NCBI GenBank assembly: GCA_052148155.1 | Contig: JBKQIY010000179.1 | Coordinates: forward strand, 1 to 64,000 | DNA from: JBBQER01 sp052148155 | GTDB lineage: Bacteria; Actinomycetota; Acidimicrobiia; IMCC26256; PALSA-610 | DNA: 64,000 nt | Direction of reading: 5' to 3' | Shown here: in pieces, positions 24,995 to 33,034 of the stretch | How the letters are laid out: each line of letters opens with the position of its first letter | How positions within the stretch are numbered: position 1 is the first letter of the stretch | Notes under the pieces: generated by a model | The model's input: only the letters and a program-made list of their open reading frames with translations | What the model was told of the DNA's origin: nothing | Databases searched by the model: none | Position numbers and translations under genes: made by a program

Positions 24995-25734
24995 ACTTCT
25001 GCGCGCGATCCAACGACCTATGTCCACAACCGCATCCCGCGGCCCGACACAAACAGCCAACCCGACGAAACGGCAAGCCGCACAACCCGAGTCATGGACA
25101 CACCGTCGACATCCGATGTCCTCGACCCAACGGGCCGTAAGTCCCAACTTTCGTATATACAACGGAATCGTGGCGTCGGGACGTCAACTACTCGACTTCG
25201 AGATGAGATGCCCAGCGGATATCCGTCACCGAGCTTCACGGAAGGCGGAACCCCGCCCAAGGACTCGAGCGGGCAGTGAAAGGGGAGGTCGACGGGCTCC
25301 GTTCAAGGCCCGGCCTTCTATATGACCCGCTGGCCACAACGCCCCATTCGGGAATGAAAGTGCCGCTTGACGCGGCTGGCGGGTGCTGATGGTCGCAAGC
25401 GCTGAAAGCGATCGAGAACTCTGCGCGTCGTTTACGCAATCGAGAACCTCCCCACATCGGCCATGTGTGTACGGGTGGACTCGATCCTGCGACACGATCC
25501 CCGAGTACCGGCGGTCATCTGCGCGCCGCCTTGCGATGAGGGCTCGGGGTGTACGGTCTATATCATCTCGTCGTTGCTCGGGACCCCGGTAGCGCGATCG
25601 CTCGGTAGATTCTCGAGACGCCTTGTTTGGGTCGGACGACCGCAAACGGTTGTCGCCCGTTCGAGCTCGACGCCTCCTTCGCCTGGAGGAATGTCTTGTC
25701 GACGTTTGCGCCGCCAGCTCCGCCCGTGCCGTTC
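24995..25734. other. Region without a recognised gene
   Basis: About 740 bases. Several long antisense-like frames have no RBS and no family signs. Confidence 0.4.
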
Positions 25735-25923
25735 CTGCTCGTCGACACCAGCTCCACGCCCACGGAGGTGGGCCTCATGACCGGCGGCCAGCTCGACGTC
25801 GCGCGCTTCGTCACGCGTCACTTCCCGATGGGGGAGATGATCGAGGCCGACGACATGTTCGCCCGCGCTTCCGACACCGGCGCACTCAAGGTTGTCGTGA
25901 CACCGAACCCGTCGGGCGAGTAG
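25735..25923 (+). pseudogene. Zinc-type alcohol dehydrogenase, C-terminal relic
   Basis: The frame reads LLVDTSSTPTEVGLMTGGQLDV, in parts STPTEVGL and GGQLDVARFVTRHF, and then FARASDTGALKVVVT. This matches the last 60 residues of medium-chain alcohol dehydrogenases (GQLD-x-x-RFVTH-x-F, TGALKVV). The N-terminal 280 residues are absent. Its stop codon touches the GTG of the ABC ATPase. Confidence 0.65.
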
Positions 25924-26895
25924 GTGGAGGCGACGATTCTCGCCGAGGCGGTCTCGAAGCGGTTCGGGGCCACACAGGCTCTGGATCGGGTCGATCTGTC
26001 CGTCGACGAAGGTCAGGTACTCGCGCTCCTCGGACCGAACGGGTCGGGGAAAACGACGTTGGTACGCGTGTTCACCACATTGCTCAAGCCCGACAGCGGT
26101 CATGCCAGCGTGGCCGGCTTCGACGTCACGCGCGACGCGACCGCGCTTCGGTCCGTGATTGGCCTCGCGGGCCAATACGCCACGGTCGACGAGTTGCTCA
26201 CCGGACGCGAGAACCTCGAACTCGTCGGGCTGCTGTACCACCTCGACAAAAGTGAATACCGACGCCGAGCCCAGGAAGCGTTGGAGATCCTCACGCTGGT
26301 CGGCGCAGCAGACAAGCAGGTCAAAACCTACTCGGGCGGGATGCGCCGCCGACTCGACTTGGGAGCCAGCCTGATCGGTCGTCCACCGGTTCTGTTCTTG
26401 GACGAACCGACAACCGGACTCGATCCTCGCACCCGCGACGACCTCTGGCAGTTCATCGCAGACCTCGTCGCCGAAGGCACAACCGTTCTGCTCACCACGC
26501 AATACATGGAAGAAGCGGAGCATCTCGCGAACAGCATCGTCGTCATCGACTCGGGCAAGGTCGTCGCGCAAGGCACCGCTGACGAGCTCAAAGATCGGAT
26601 GGGCGGCGATGTCGTGGAAGTCCGCGTGACAAATCGAGCCGATCTCGAACGAGCCACCGCGCTGATCGCCGACCTGGGCAGCGCACCACCGCGTGTCGAC
26701 GCAGACTTGCAACAGATCCGCGTACCGACCAAGGGCGGCGCCAAAGTTCTCATCGCGGCCGGACGGTTACTCGACGACAGCGGCGTCGCACTGAACGACC
26801 TCGGCATCAGACGTCCCTCACTCGACGATGTCTTCCTTGCGATCACCGGACACGGCGCGCTAGTCACCGACGCCGCGAAAATATCTCGTGACTGA
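25924..26895 (+). CDS. DrrA-type ABC transporter ATPase
   Basis: 323 residues. Walker A GPNGSGKTT (about 39-47), Q-loop AGQYATVDE, signature YSGGMRRRLD and Walker B VLFLDEPTTGLDP are all intact. The C-terminal section (VEVRVTNRADLE to PSLDDVFLAITG) is the DrrA extension. The usual role is export of drugs or lipids together with a DrrB permease. The permease gene overlaps its end by eight bases. GTG start directly after an alcohol dehydrogenase relic. Confidence 0.9.
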   Translation: MEATILAEAVSKRFGATQALDRVDLSVDEGQVLALLGPNGSGKTTLVRVFTTLLKPDSGHASVAGFDVTRDATALRSVIGLAGQYATVDELLTGRENLELVGLLYHLDKSEYRRRAQEALEILTLVGAADKQVKTYSGGMRRRLDLGASLIGRPPVLFLDEPTTGLDPRTRDDLWQFIADLVAEGTTVLLTTQYMEEAEHLANSIVVIDSGKVVAQGTADELKDRMGGDVVEVRVTNRADLERATALIADLGSAPPRVDADLQQIRVPTKGGAKVLIAAGRLLDDSGVALNDLGIRRPSLDDVFLAITGHGALVTDAAKISRD

Positions 26896-27733
26896 CCTCA
26901 TAGTCCGCGACGACCGTCACACCTCCGGGTCCGGGGTGCAACGGCCGATCGCACGCGTCGTTCCCATCACTCCCGCGCTTGCGTTGCGCGACATTCGGGG
27001 CATCACCCATCGAAACTTGTTGCGGCTGATCCGCACACCTCAGCTGCTGATCGCCTCGATCGTTCAGCCGACCATCGTTCTTTTGCTCTTCCGTTACGTG
27101 CTGGGCGGAGCGATCAGGATTCCCGGCGTCGACTATGTCAACTTCATGATGCCCGGCATTTTCCTCGAGACCGTATTGATCGGCGGTATGACCACCGCGC
27201 TCGCGCTCTCCCAAGATATTCAAAGCGGGATGATCGACCGTTTCCGCAGCCTGCCGATGGCGCGATCGGCAGTCTTGGCCGGGCGAACCTTCGCCGATGT
27301 CTGTCGGAGTGCTGTCGCAATGACGTGCATCATCGGTCTCGGACTCCTCGTCGGCTTCCGATTCCACAACAACTTCGCCGCGTGCCTCGCCGGTGCAGCC
27401 CTGATCATCGGGTTCGGCTACGCATTCACATGGGTCTACGCAGCTGTAGGACTCGCCGTGAAGGATCCCCAGACCGCGCAGATGGCCGCGATCCTGCCCA
27501 TGTTCGTGCTCTTCTTCGCGAGCTCGGCACTGGTACCGGTCTCAACCATGCCCGGCTGGCTGCAACCTTTCGCAAGGAACCAACCCGCAAGCGTCACGAT
27601 CGAAGCCGTACGCGCGCTGTTCGAAGGCGGCCCGATCTACCATCCGCTCTGGCAAGCCGTGTTGTGGTGCGCCGGGATCTTCATCGCCTTCTTCACCTTG
27701 TCGCTCAACCTCTACCGAACCGCAACCACCTGA
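26888..27733 (+). CDS. DrrB-type ABC-2 transporter permease
   Basis: 281 residues with six hydrophobic segments. Typical DrrB features are QPTIVLLLFRYVLGG near the first helices, GMIDRFRSLPMARSAVL and the final helix pair after NQPASVTIEAVRAL. It forms the membrane half of the exporter with the preceding ATPase. Substrate unknown. GTG start, overlapping. Confidence 0.9.
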   Translation: MTDLIVRDDRHTSGSGVQRPIARVVPITPALALRDIRGITHRNLLRLIRTPQLLIASIVQPTIVLLLFRYVLGGAIRIPGVDYVNFMMPGIFLETVLIGGMTTALALSQDIQSGMIDRFRSLPMARSAVLAGRTFADVCRSAVAMTCIIGLGLLVGFRFHNNFAACLAGAALIIGFGYAFTWVYAAVGLAVKDPQTAQMAAILPMFVLFFASSALVPVSTMPGWLQPFARNQPASVTIEAVRALFEGGPIYHPLWQAVLWCAGIFIAFFTLSLNLYRTATT

Positions 27734-27736
27734 CGC

Positions 27737-27765
27737 AAGACGCACAGGAGTACTCGGTGCGTCTT
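27737..27765. terminator. Inverted repeat between converging genes, probable terminator
   Basis: AAGACGCAC (27737-27745) and GTGCGTCTT (27757-27765) are perfect 9-bp arms with an 11-base loop. It lies just after the permease stop and before the end of the opposite zinc-ribbon gene. No T-run, as is common in high-GC genomes. Confidence 0.5.
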
Positions 27766-27789
27766 CGGTGTGGGCGTCGGTCGCTCGTG

Positions 27790-28056
27790 TCAACTCGCCT
27801 CGGGAGCGTGCGTAGCTGCGTACGCACGCTCGCAGCGCCGGCGTTCAGCGCAGCCAGGACACGCGGCCGGCGCGATCCGCTGAACGTATCCGAGTGCAAC
27901 GTTCCAACAGCAATCGCAGTCGCGACACAAGAAATGCACCGCCTTCGTCAGCTGCTCAACGACCGGTTCAAGTCGATCGGAGCCGCACGTCGGGCAAGAC
28001 GCGAGCGGATACGCAATCGGATGGGCGGCGCGCACGTCGAACTGATCGGCAACCAT
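27790..28056 (-). CDS. Small zinc-ribbon protein
   Basis: 88 residues from ATG 28056 (GAAGGG upstream). Metal-ligand pairs are ASCPTCGSD, HFLCRDCDCCW and AACPGCAERRRC. The ribbon with CCWNVALGYVQRI between is seen in small actinobacterial proteins of unknown function. The start MVADQF resembles MVTNQF of the protein at 32367, and both genes share an upstream module with a DosR-like box. Divergent from DUF1918. Confidence 0.65.
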   Translation of the reverse strand: MVADQFDVRAAHPIAYPLASCPTCGSDRLEPVVEQLTKAVHFLCRDCDCCWNVALGYVQRIAPAACPGCAERRRCERAYAATHAPEAS

Positions 28057-28137
28057 GGAGCCCTTCGCATTCGCTCGGTGCTGCACACGGTACGGCGCGA
28101 CGTCGAAGGCGAGTAGGGGAGCAGGACCGCTCGCCGG

Positions 28138-28152
28138 GGTGACGAAGGGCCC
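28138..28152 (-). promoter_or_regulatory. DosR-like box between divergent genes
   Basis: On the minus strand GGGCCCTTCGTCACC. It is placed between the zinc-ribbon gene (start 28056) and the DUF1918 gene (start 28226). The about 95 bases from here to the zinc-ribbon start resemble 32556-32649, including an exact 16-base block ending GAGTAGGGGAGCA. Confidence 0.5.
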
Positions 28153-28225
28153 AATTCCGTCGGACTCCAGACTCTGTCCAACCGAGCTGTACAGGGAGAT
28201 GCTACGGACGAGGTCGGAGGTGGCC

Positions 28226-28420
28226 ATGAGCGCAAAACCTGGAGACGAGATCGTCGTCGACTCGGTACACCCCGGTGAGCCGAAGCGCGAAGGTGAAATT
28301 CTCGAAGTCGAGACGCGAGACGGCGTCGAACGTTACCGAGTTCGATGGGATGAAGGCCACGAGACGATCTTTATGCCCGGGTCGACCGCCCACGTTGTCA
28401 CCCTGCGTCCGGAATCCTGA
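28226..28420 (+). CDS. DUF1918 small stress-associated protein
   Basis: 64 residues. It has KPGDEIVVDSVHPGEPKREGEI (in parts, GDEIVV and GEPKREG), then YRVRWDEGHETIFMPGSTAHV, a single small beta-barrel typical of DUF1918. GGAGG lies seven bases before ATG 28226. Family members are often found with hypoxia or stress genes. Mechanism unknown. The divergent DosR-like box supports this. Confidence 0.8.
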   Translation: MSAKPGDEIVVDSVHPGEPKREGEILEVETRDGVERYRVRWDEGHETIFMPGSTAHVVTLRPES

Positions 28421-28425
28421 ACACG

Positions 28426-29383
28426 GTGCCGAGCGCGCTGGCGGTCGACGTTCACGGCTTGGTGAAGTCCTATTCGGGCGCGCCGGTTGTCAGGGGTATC
28501 GACTTGGCGATCCGCCACGGCGAGGTGTTCGGGTTGCTGGGACCCGAACGGTGCGGGCAAGACCACCACGATCGAGATTCTTGAGGGCTACCGGGCCCGC
28601 GACCACGGCGACGTCAGCGTTCTTGGCGTGGATCCCGGACGTGAGCGGGCGAAGTTGAAGAGCCGCGTCGGGATCGTGTTGCAGTCCACGAGCATTGATC
28701 GGTATCTGACCGTGCGCGAGACGATCGCGATGTACGCCACCTTTTATCCTCATCCGCGGCCAGTGGATGACGTGATCGATTTGGTGGGCCTCGACGAGAA
28801 GCGCAACTTCCGGGTACTCAAGCTCTCCGGCGGCCAACAGCGCAGGTTGGACGTCGCGATTGCGCTGGTTGGCAACCCAGAACTGTTGTTCCTCGACGAG
28901 CCAACGACCGGGTTCGACCCGTCGGCCCGTCACGAGGCGTGGGAAGTGATCAAGAATCTGGCGACGCTCGGCATGACGGTGCTGCTCACCACCCACTATA
29001 TGGACGAGGCGCAGTTCCTCGCTGACCGCGTCGCGGTGATCGTGGCCGGCGAGATCGTCGCCGAGGGTCCGCCCGCGACGCTCGGCGACCGTCAACTAGC
29101 CAAGTCGCGGATTCGGTACCGTCGCCCAGCGGGCGCGACGCTGCCGGACGAGCTTTCTGCCACTCCTGGGCCCGATGGCTACACCGAGATCACACCCGAC
29201 GACGTGGCCCAGACGTTGCATCAGCTTTCTGGGTGGGCCCTCGATCATCGGGTCAGTCTCGACGATCTGCAGGTATCAAGGCCGTCGCTCGAGGAGGTGT
29301 ACCTGTCGCTCACCGGGACTTCAGCCGGCGAGGGCGCCAGACATCTTGCACTCGCCGGGGAGCAGACAGGACGCGGGAAATGA
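28426..29383 (+). pseudogene. DrrA-type ABC ATPase with a frameshift in the P-loop
   Basis: From GTG 28426 the frame reads ALAVDVHGLVKSYSGAPVV, split by VRGIDL, to VFGLLG. There the run CCC at 28543-28545 has one C too many: the frame becomes PERCGQ, while the +1 frame gives PNGAGKTTTIEIL. After that the gene is normal (LSGGQQRRLD, LLFLDEPTTGFDP, LEEVYLSLTG). One base insertion would destroy Walker A and stop translation, so the gene is either recently broken or the extra C is a sequence error. All other motifs and the downstream overlap are well kept, which favours recent loss or error. Confidence 0.75.
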
Positions 29384-30150
29384 ACGCGGCACCGCTGACT
29401 GTCTCGCAGGTGAGGTATGTGAACAAGGCCTACTGGCGCAATCCAGCGTCGGCGTTTTTCGCGCTCGCGTACCCGTTCATGTTCCTTGTCATCTTCACGT
29501 CCATCTTCCGCAACGCGACAGTACGGTTCGGCGCTAGGTCGGTGAACGAGGCCACATTCTACGTGCCGGCCATGGCGGCCCTCGCAGTGATCACCGTCTG
29601 CTTCAACAACATCGCGGTCGCGATCACGGTCCAACGGGACTCCGGCGTCCTCAAGCGCACCAACGGCACGCCACTGGCCAGCGGGTCGTTCTTCGGCGCC
29701 CGGATCCTGCACGCAGTACTCGTGTCGGTACTGCTCGTCGTCATCACTGCCGCCTTCGGGCGAACGTTCCCCAACGCCGACATCCCCACCGGAGCCACCC
29801 TGGTGCGCATGCTCATCATGCTCACCGTCGGCGCCGCCGCGTTCTGCGCGCTCGGATTCGCAATCTCGTCGGTCATCCCGAATGCCGACGCCTCGCAGCC
29901 GATCGTCAACGCGGTCATCCTGCCCCTGCTCTTCCTGTCCGGCGTCTTCATCCCGTTCGGGAACAACCCGCCCGCGTGGATGAGCTGGGTCGGCCGGATC
30001 TTCCCGATCAAGCACTTCCTCACCGGCGTGCAGGCCGGCTTCCTCGGCAGCCCGTTCCACTGGACCGACGTCGTGATCGTGGCCGCATGGGGGCTAGGCG
30101 GACTTCTCTTCGCGGTCCGCTACTTCCGCTGGGAACCGCGAACCGACTAA
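29380..30150 (+). CDS. ABC-2 type transporter permease
   Basis: 256 residues with six hydrophobic segments (ASAFFALAYPFMFLVIF, ALAVITVCFNNIAVAITV and so on), the GVLKRTNGTPL loop and a GVFIPFGNNPPAW outer loop before the last helix. It is the permease partner of the preceding ATPase, whose stop it overlaps (ATGA). If the ATPase is truly broken this permease has no partner unless it uses the one at 25924. Confidence 0.85.
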   Translation: MNAAPLTVSQVRYVNKAYWRNPASAFFALAYPFMFLVIFTSIFRNATVRFGARSVNEATFYVPAMAALAVITVCFNNIAVAITVQRDSGVLKRTNGTPLASGSFFGARILHAVLVSVLLVVITAAFGRTFPNADIPTGATLVRMLIMLTVGAAAFCALGFAISSVIPNADASQPIVNAVILPLLFLSGVFIPFGNNPPAWMSWVGRIFPIKHFLTGVQAGFLGSPFHWTDVVIVAAWGLGGLLFAVRYFRWEPRTD

Positions 30151-30420
30151 CGCGTCGCGACATTGCCACACCGACGTCTCAGACGCGTTGACGTTGCTGT
30201 CCTCACTCTCCGAGCGGGCCTTGGTCTTCGGCGTCAAGTGGTCGGATCGGCCGCTTTCGCGTTGCGACCGACCAGGTGGCCGACAATGATCGCGTTGCGA
30301 CAACTGCCGCTTCGACGGTTCGAGCCTCCTCAGGAGATCGTGAGCCGTCAGAAACCTCGTCAGGTGTCCAATCCGCAACGAACTTGGCGAATCGATCGAG
30401 ACCGACCTGCTCGAGACGAC

Positions 30421-30456
30421 GTGCCGAGGGTCCTCGCGAAGAAGGACCTCCGGCAC
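30421..30456. promoter_or_regulatory. Imperfect inverted repeat upstream of a flavin-binding gene
   Basis: Arms GTGCCGAGGGTCCT (30421-30434) and AGGACCTCCGGCAC (30443-30456) pair at 12 of 14 positions with an 8-base loop, 36 bases before the start at 30492. It could be an operator or an mRNA stem-loop. The preceding 270 bases (from 30151) hold no gene. Confidence 0.4.
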
Positions 30457-30491
30457 TGCAATGACCATCGGGATATCGGTACCGTCGAACG

Positions 30492-30950
30492 ATGAGTAGC
30501 TACGGGCTCGAGATCCTCAGCCGTGAGGACTGCGATGCGCTGTTGCGCACGCAGCGTATTGGGCGAATCGGCGTCTGTAGTGGCCGCCCGGGCGTATTCC
30601 CCGTGGTGTACGGGTTGCTCGACTCCGATGTGGTGTTCCGCACCGCGCCGGGCGAGAAGTTGATCGCGGCCGCGTTGCATCGTGAGATCGTGTTCGAGAT
30701 CGACTCGTACGATCTCGACTCGCGCACAGGTTGGAGCGTCAACGTGTTTGGCTCCGCCGAAGAGATCGCACATCCCGTCGAGCTCGCACGCGCAGAGGCG
30801 CTCGATCTTCCAGCTTGGGCCGGCGAGATCCGTGATCGCTACGTCAGGATCAAGGCCATCGAGGTGAGTGGACGGCGAATCGCCGCGACCTCTCGCGCGG
30901 TGGCACACGCGTCGTCTTTGGGGCTACGTGCCCGGGACCTGCCCCTTTAG
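30492..30950 (+). CDS. Pyridoxamine 5'-phosphate oxidase-like flavin-binding protein
   Basis: 152 residues. LSREDCDALLRTQRIGRIGV, VFPVVYGLLDSDVVFRTAPGEKL, DLDSRTGWSVNVFGSAEEI and the closing VSGRRIA follow the split-barrel pattern of the other copies in this window. Likely an FMN or F420 binder of unknown substrate. Starts with ATG. An inverted repeat precedes it. Confidence 0.8.
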   Translation: MSSYGLEILSREDCDALLRTQRIGRIGVCSGRPGVFPVVYGLLDSDVVFRTAPGEKLIAAALHREIVFEIDSYDLDSRTGWSVNVFGSAEEIAHPVELARAEALDLPAWAGEIRDRYVRIKAIEVSGRRIAATSRAVAHASSLGLRARDLPL

Positions 30951-31051
30951 CTTCGGGCATGGGTCGTCAGAGGCGCTGGACCTGCAAGTAATCGTGTTCG
31001 CCGGGCGGGGACTGCTGCTGCCGGATGGGTCGGTCCGCGTCGATCGGGCTG

Positions 31052-31524
31052 TCACTGTCTCGGTCCGGAGTCCGCGTCGCTTCGGTGTAGTCCGGGAAGG
31101 GGGATGCGACGGCCGGTGATCGTCTGGGGTCTGATGCGCAGCCATACCGGTTTCCGGCCCGGCGCCCACGGGCCGAGCGGAAGGCGTTCCAGCCGAGCGA
31201 TCTCGACGGGTTCGCGTATCTCTTCTGCCTTGCCGCTGATGATGACACTCCATCCGGTGTGGTAGCGACGGTCGATGTCGTCGCATTCGAACGCGACGAA
31301 CCCGTGACGGCCGCGCGCAACTTGGTGCCTTCGTCGGTTCGTAACACCACCGCGTGTCCGTCGAGTGTGAAGTTCACCGGAAACACGAGCGGGCGCTCTT
31401 CGATGACGATCGCGAGTCGACCCAACGTCGACGTGCGCAAGAGGCGCAGACATTCGTCGGGATCGAGGGCGACGAGACCGGTTCGCGGATCCACGTCGAT
31501 GTTCTCGCCGCGATCGGTGCTCAA
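31052..31524 (-). pseudogene. Pyridoxamine 5'-phosphate oxidase-like gene with a one-base frameshift
   Basis: The TTG at 31524 overlaps the stop of the stress protein gene (TTGA). The first frame gives LDPDECLRLLRTSTLGRLAIV and FPVNFTLDGHAVVLRTDEGTKLRAA in two blocks. Near 31307-31312 the frame must shift by one base to continue as HGFVAFECDDIDRRYHTGWSV and end TITGRRIPLP. Restoring one C in the GGCC-GTCAC stretch would mend it. Either a recent inactivation or a sequence error. It was probably co-transcribed with the stress protein. Confidence 0.75.
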
Positions 31525-32339
31525 CGGGTTCGCGTTTGGTGTTCGAGGGCGGCTTCGTCCTCGCGGTGGGTGACGAGCAGTGGGCACGAGGCAAGGTGCA
31601 GCACGCCCATCGTCATGCTGCCGAGCGCAAGGCGCGCCAGGCCGGCGCGTCCGTGGCAGCTCATCGCGACGATCGCCGCTGGTAGCTCGTCGGCGAAGTC
31701 GGCAAGCGCGCCCGCGGGATAGTCGCTGGTGATCATCGTCGGTGCGACGGCTTCGCCATCGAACTGCGCGGCGATCGAGCCGAGCAGCCCTTCGGCATGC
31801 TCCGCGCTCTCGACGTCGAGCGGATGCACGACAACGCCGACACGCAGGTCCAAGCCGAGAAGCTCCGACCATTCCCGAGCGGCGGGTGCGAGCTCGTGCG
31901 ATCCGCCGCCGCCGTCGGTGCAGACCACCAAGTGCGACGATCGCTCGAGGAAATCGGCCCGGCAGTTCCTGCCGACGAGGAACATCGGCCGGCCGGCATG
32001 CCGGATGACGTCCTCGGCCACGCTTCCGAGCGCCGCCCAGCGCAGTCGTCCGCGGCCGTGGGTCGTCATGCAAACCATGCGTCCGTCATCGCCTTCGATC
32101 GCTTCGACGATTGCCTCCGCGGCGGCGGCCTCGTTGGTTGCGATGACGTCGACCGGGCATCGATCGCAGCGTATTGCGTGCGCTTCGAGATACTGGCCAG
32201 GTTCGAGGTGCCCGGAATATTGGGCCGAGATCAACAGGAGTCGGGCGCCGATGCGTTCAGCCAGCGTTTGCGCGACACCCAGGGCCCGTTCCGCGAATTC
32301 GGATCCGTCCAGCGGAACCACGAGCGTTTTGACTGCCAT
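31521..32339 (-). CDS. Tandem universal stress protein (two UspA domains)
   Basis: 272 residues. Domain 1 (about 1-125) begins VKTLVVPLDGSEFAERAL and ends with the nucleotide-site pattern TTHGRGRLRWAALGSVAEDVIRHAGRP (in parts, HGRGRLRW and GSVAEDV). Domain 2 begins HLVVCTDGGGGS and ends SCHGRAGLARLALGSM. The G-x2-G-x9-G-S/T pattern points to ATP binding. Double-domain forms are frequent in DosR-type regulons. It lies 27 bases downstream of the acidic protein gene, whose promoter region has a DosR-like box. Confidence 0.9.
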   Translation of the reverse strand: MAVKTLVVPLDGSEFAERALGVAQTLAERIGARLLLISAQYSGHLEPGQYLEAHAIRCDRCPVDVIATNEAAAAEAIVEAIEGDDGRMVCMTTHGRGRLRWAALGSVAEDVIRHAGRPMFLVGRNCRADFLERSSHLVVCTDGGGGSHELAPAAREWSELLGLDLRVGVVVHPLDVESAEHAEGLLGSIAAQFDGEAVAPTMITSDYPAGALADFADELPAAIVAMSCHGRAGLARLALGSMTMGVLHLASCPLLVTHREDEAALEHQTRTR

Positions 32340-32366
32340 TGAGCGTTCCTGTCGGGGTGGGGACGT

Positions 32367-32558
32367 CTACTCCGCGTCCGGTTGGTGTGGATCGTCGAGC
32401 ACCAGCCCGAGCTCTGCGAGTTCGGTTTGGTCGACCTCGAGCAGGTCGTCGTCGGCTCGCTCGTCCTCGCCGCGCGGATCTTCGGTGAGACCATCGGGAT
32501 CTTGGAGGTAGTGGCGATCGCTCTCGCCAGCGTGCGCGTTGAACTGATTGGTGACCAT
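32367..32558 (-). CDS. Small acidic protein, unknown function
   Basis: 63 residues from ATG 32558 with AAAGGG upstream. The start MVTNQFNAHAGES resembles MVADQF of the zinc-ribbon protein. The rest is strongly acidic (EDPRGEDERADDD) and ends with an EVDQTELAELGLVLDDP motif. First gene of an operon with the stress protein and the broken flavin-binding gene. No domain recognised. Confidence 0.6.
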   Translation of the reverse strand: MVTNQFNAHAGESDRHYLQDPDGLTEDPRGEDERADDDLLEVDQTELAELGLVLDDPHQPDAE

Positions 32559-32634
32559 GAGCCCTTTCATTCGCTCCACTCGAACGGTAAACGGTCACGA
32601 GAAGGGCGAGTAGGGGAGCAATACCGCGCTCCGA

Positions 32635-32649
32635 GGTGACAAAGGACCC
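32635..32649 (-). promoter_or_regulatory. DosR-like box of the stress operon
   Basis: On the minus strand GGGTCCTTTGTCACC, about 77 bases before the start at 32558. It differs at two positions from the box at 28138 and lies at about the same distance from its gene, with the block GCGAGTAGGGGAGCA also shared. Confidence 0.5.
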
Positions 32650-33034
32650 GATTCTCGCCCGGCTCGAATCTCAACTGTCTTCGACTGCGCGGCGATTCGG
32701 TGATCACTCCGCAGGGTGCGCAGTCACGCAGGGTCTCGCGCCCGAGTTGGGGACCTCAGCAACCGTTCGAGTAGCTCGTTCACGCCGCCCCGACAGCGAC
32801 CTCGACTTCAGCGGTGCATCTGCACGAGGTCTGTACCGCACCTCTGGCCGACTCCGCGACAACGCGCCCCGGCCGAGTAGGGCCGAAGGTCACTTCCCGT
32901 GGTGGGGGCTGTAGTGACCGGCGCGGGATGTCGATGCGGAGCGTGGTGGGCCGATAGGGATCGCGGCTGAACCTCCCCGATTCGAGAAGGCGCGATGGAT
33001 CCGGTACTTGCTCGCAGTCGCGTTCGGTCATCCA
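32650..33034. other. Region without a recognised gene
   Basis: About 385 bases with no RBS-supported frame. Probably promoter space for the two divergent units. Confidence 0.4.

Noticed and set aside
25558..26712. 384-codon minus-strand ORF
   Set aside because: Antisense to the DrrA-type ATPase, with no family features.
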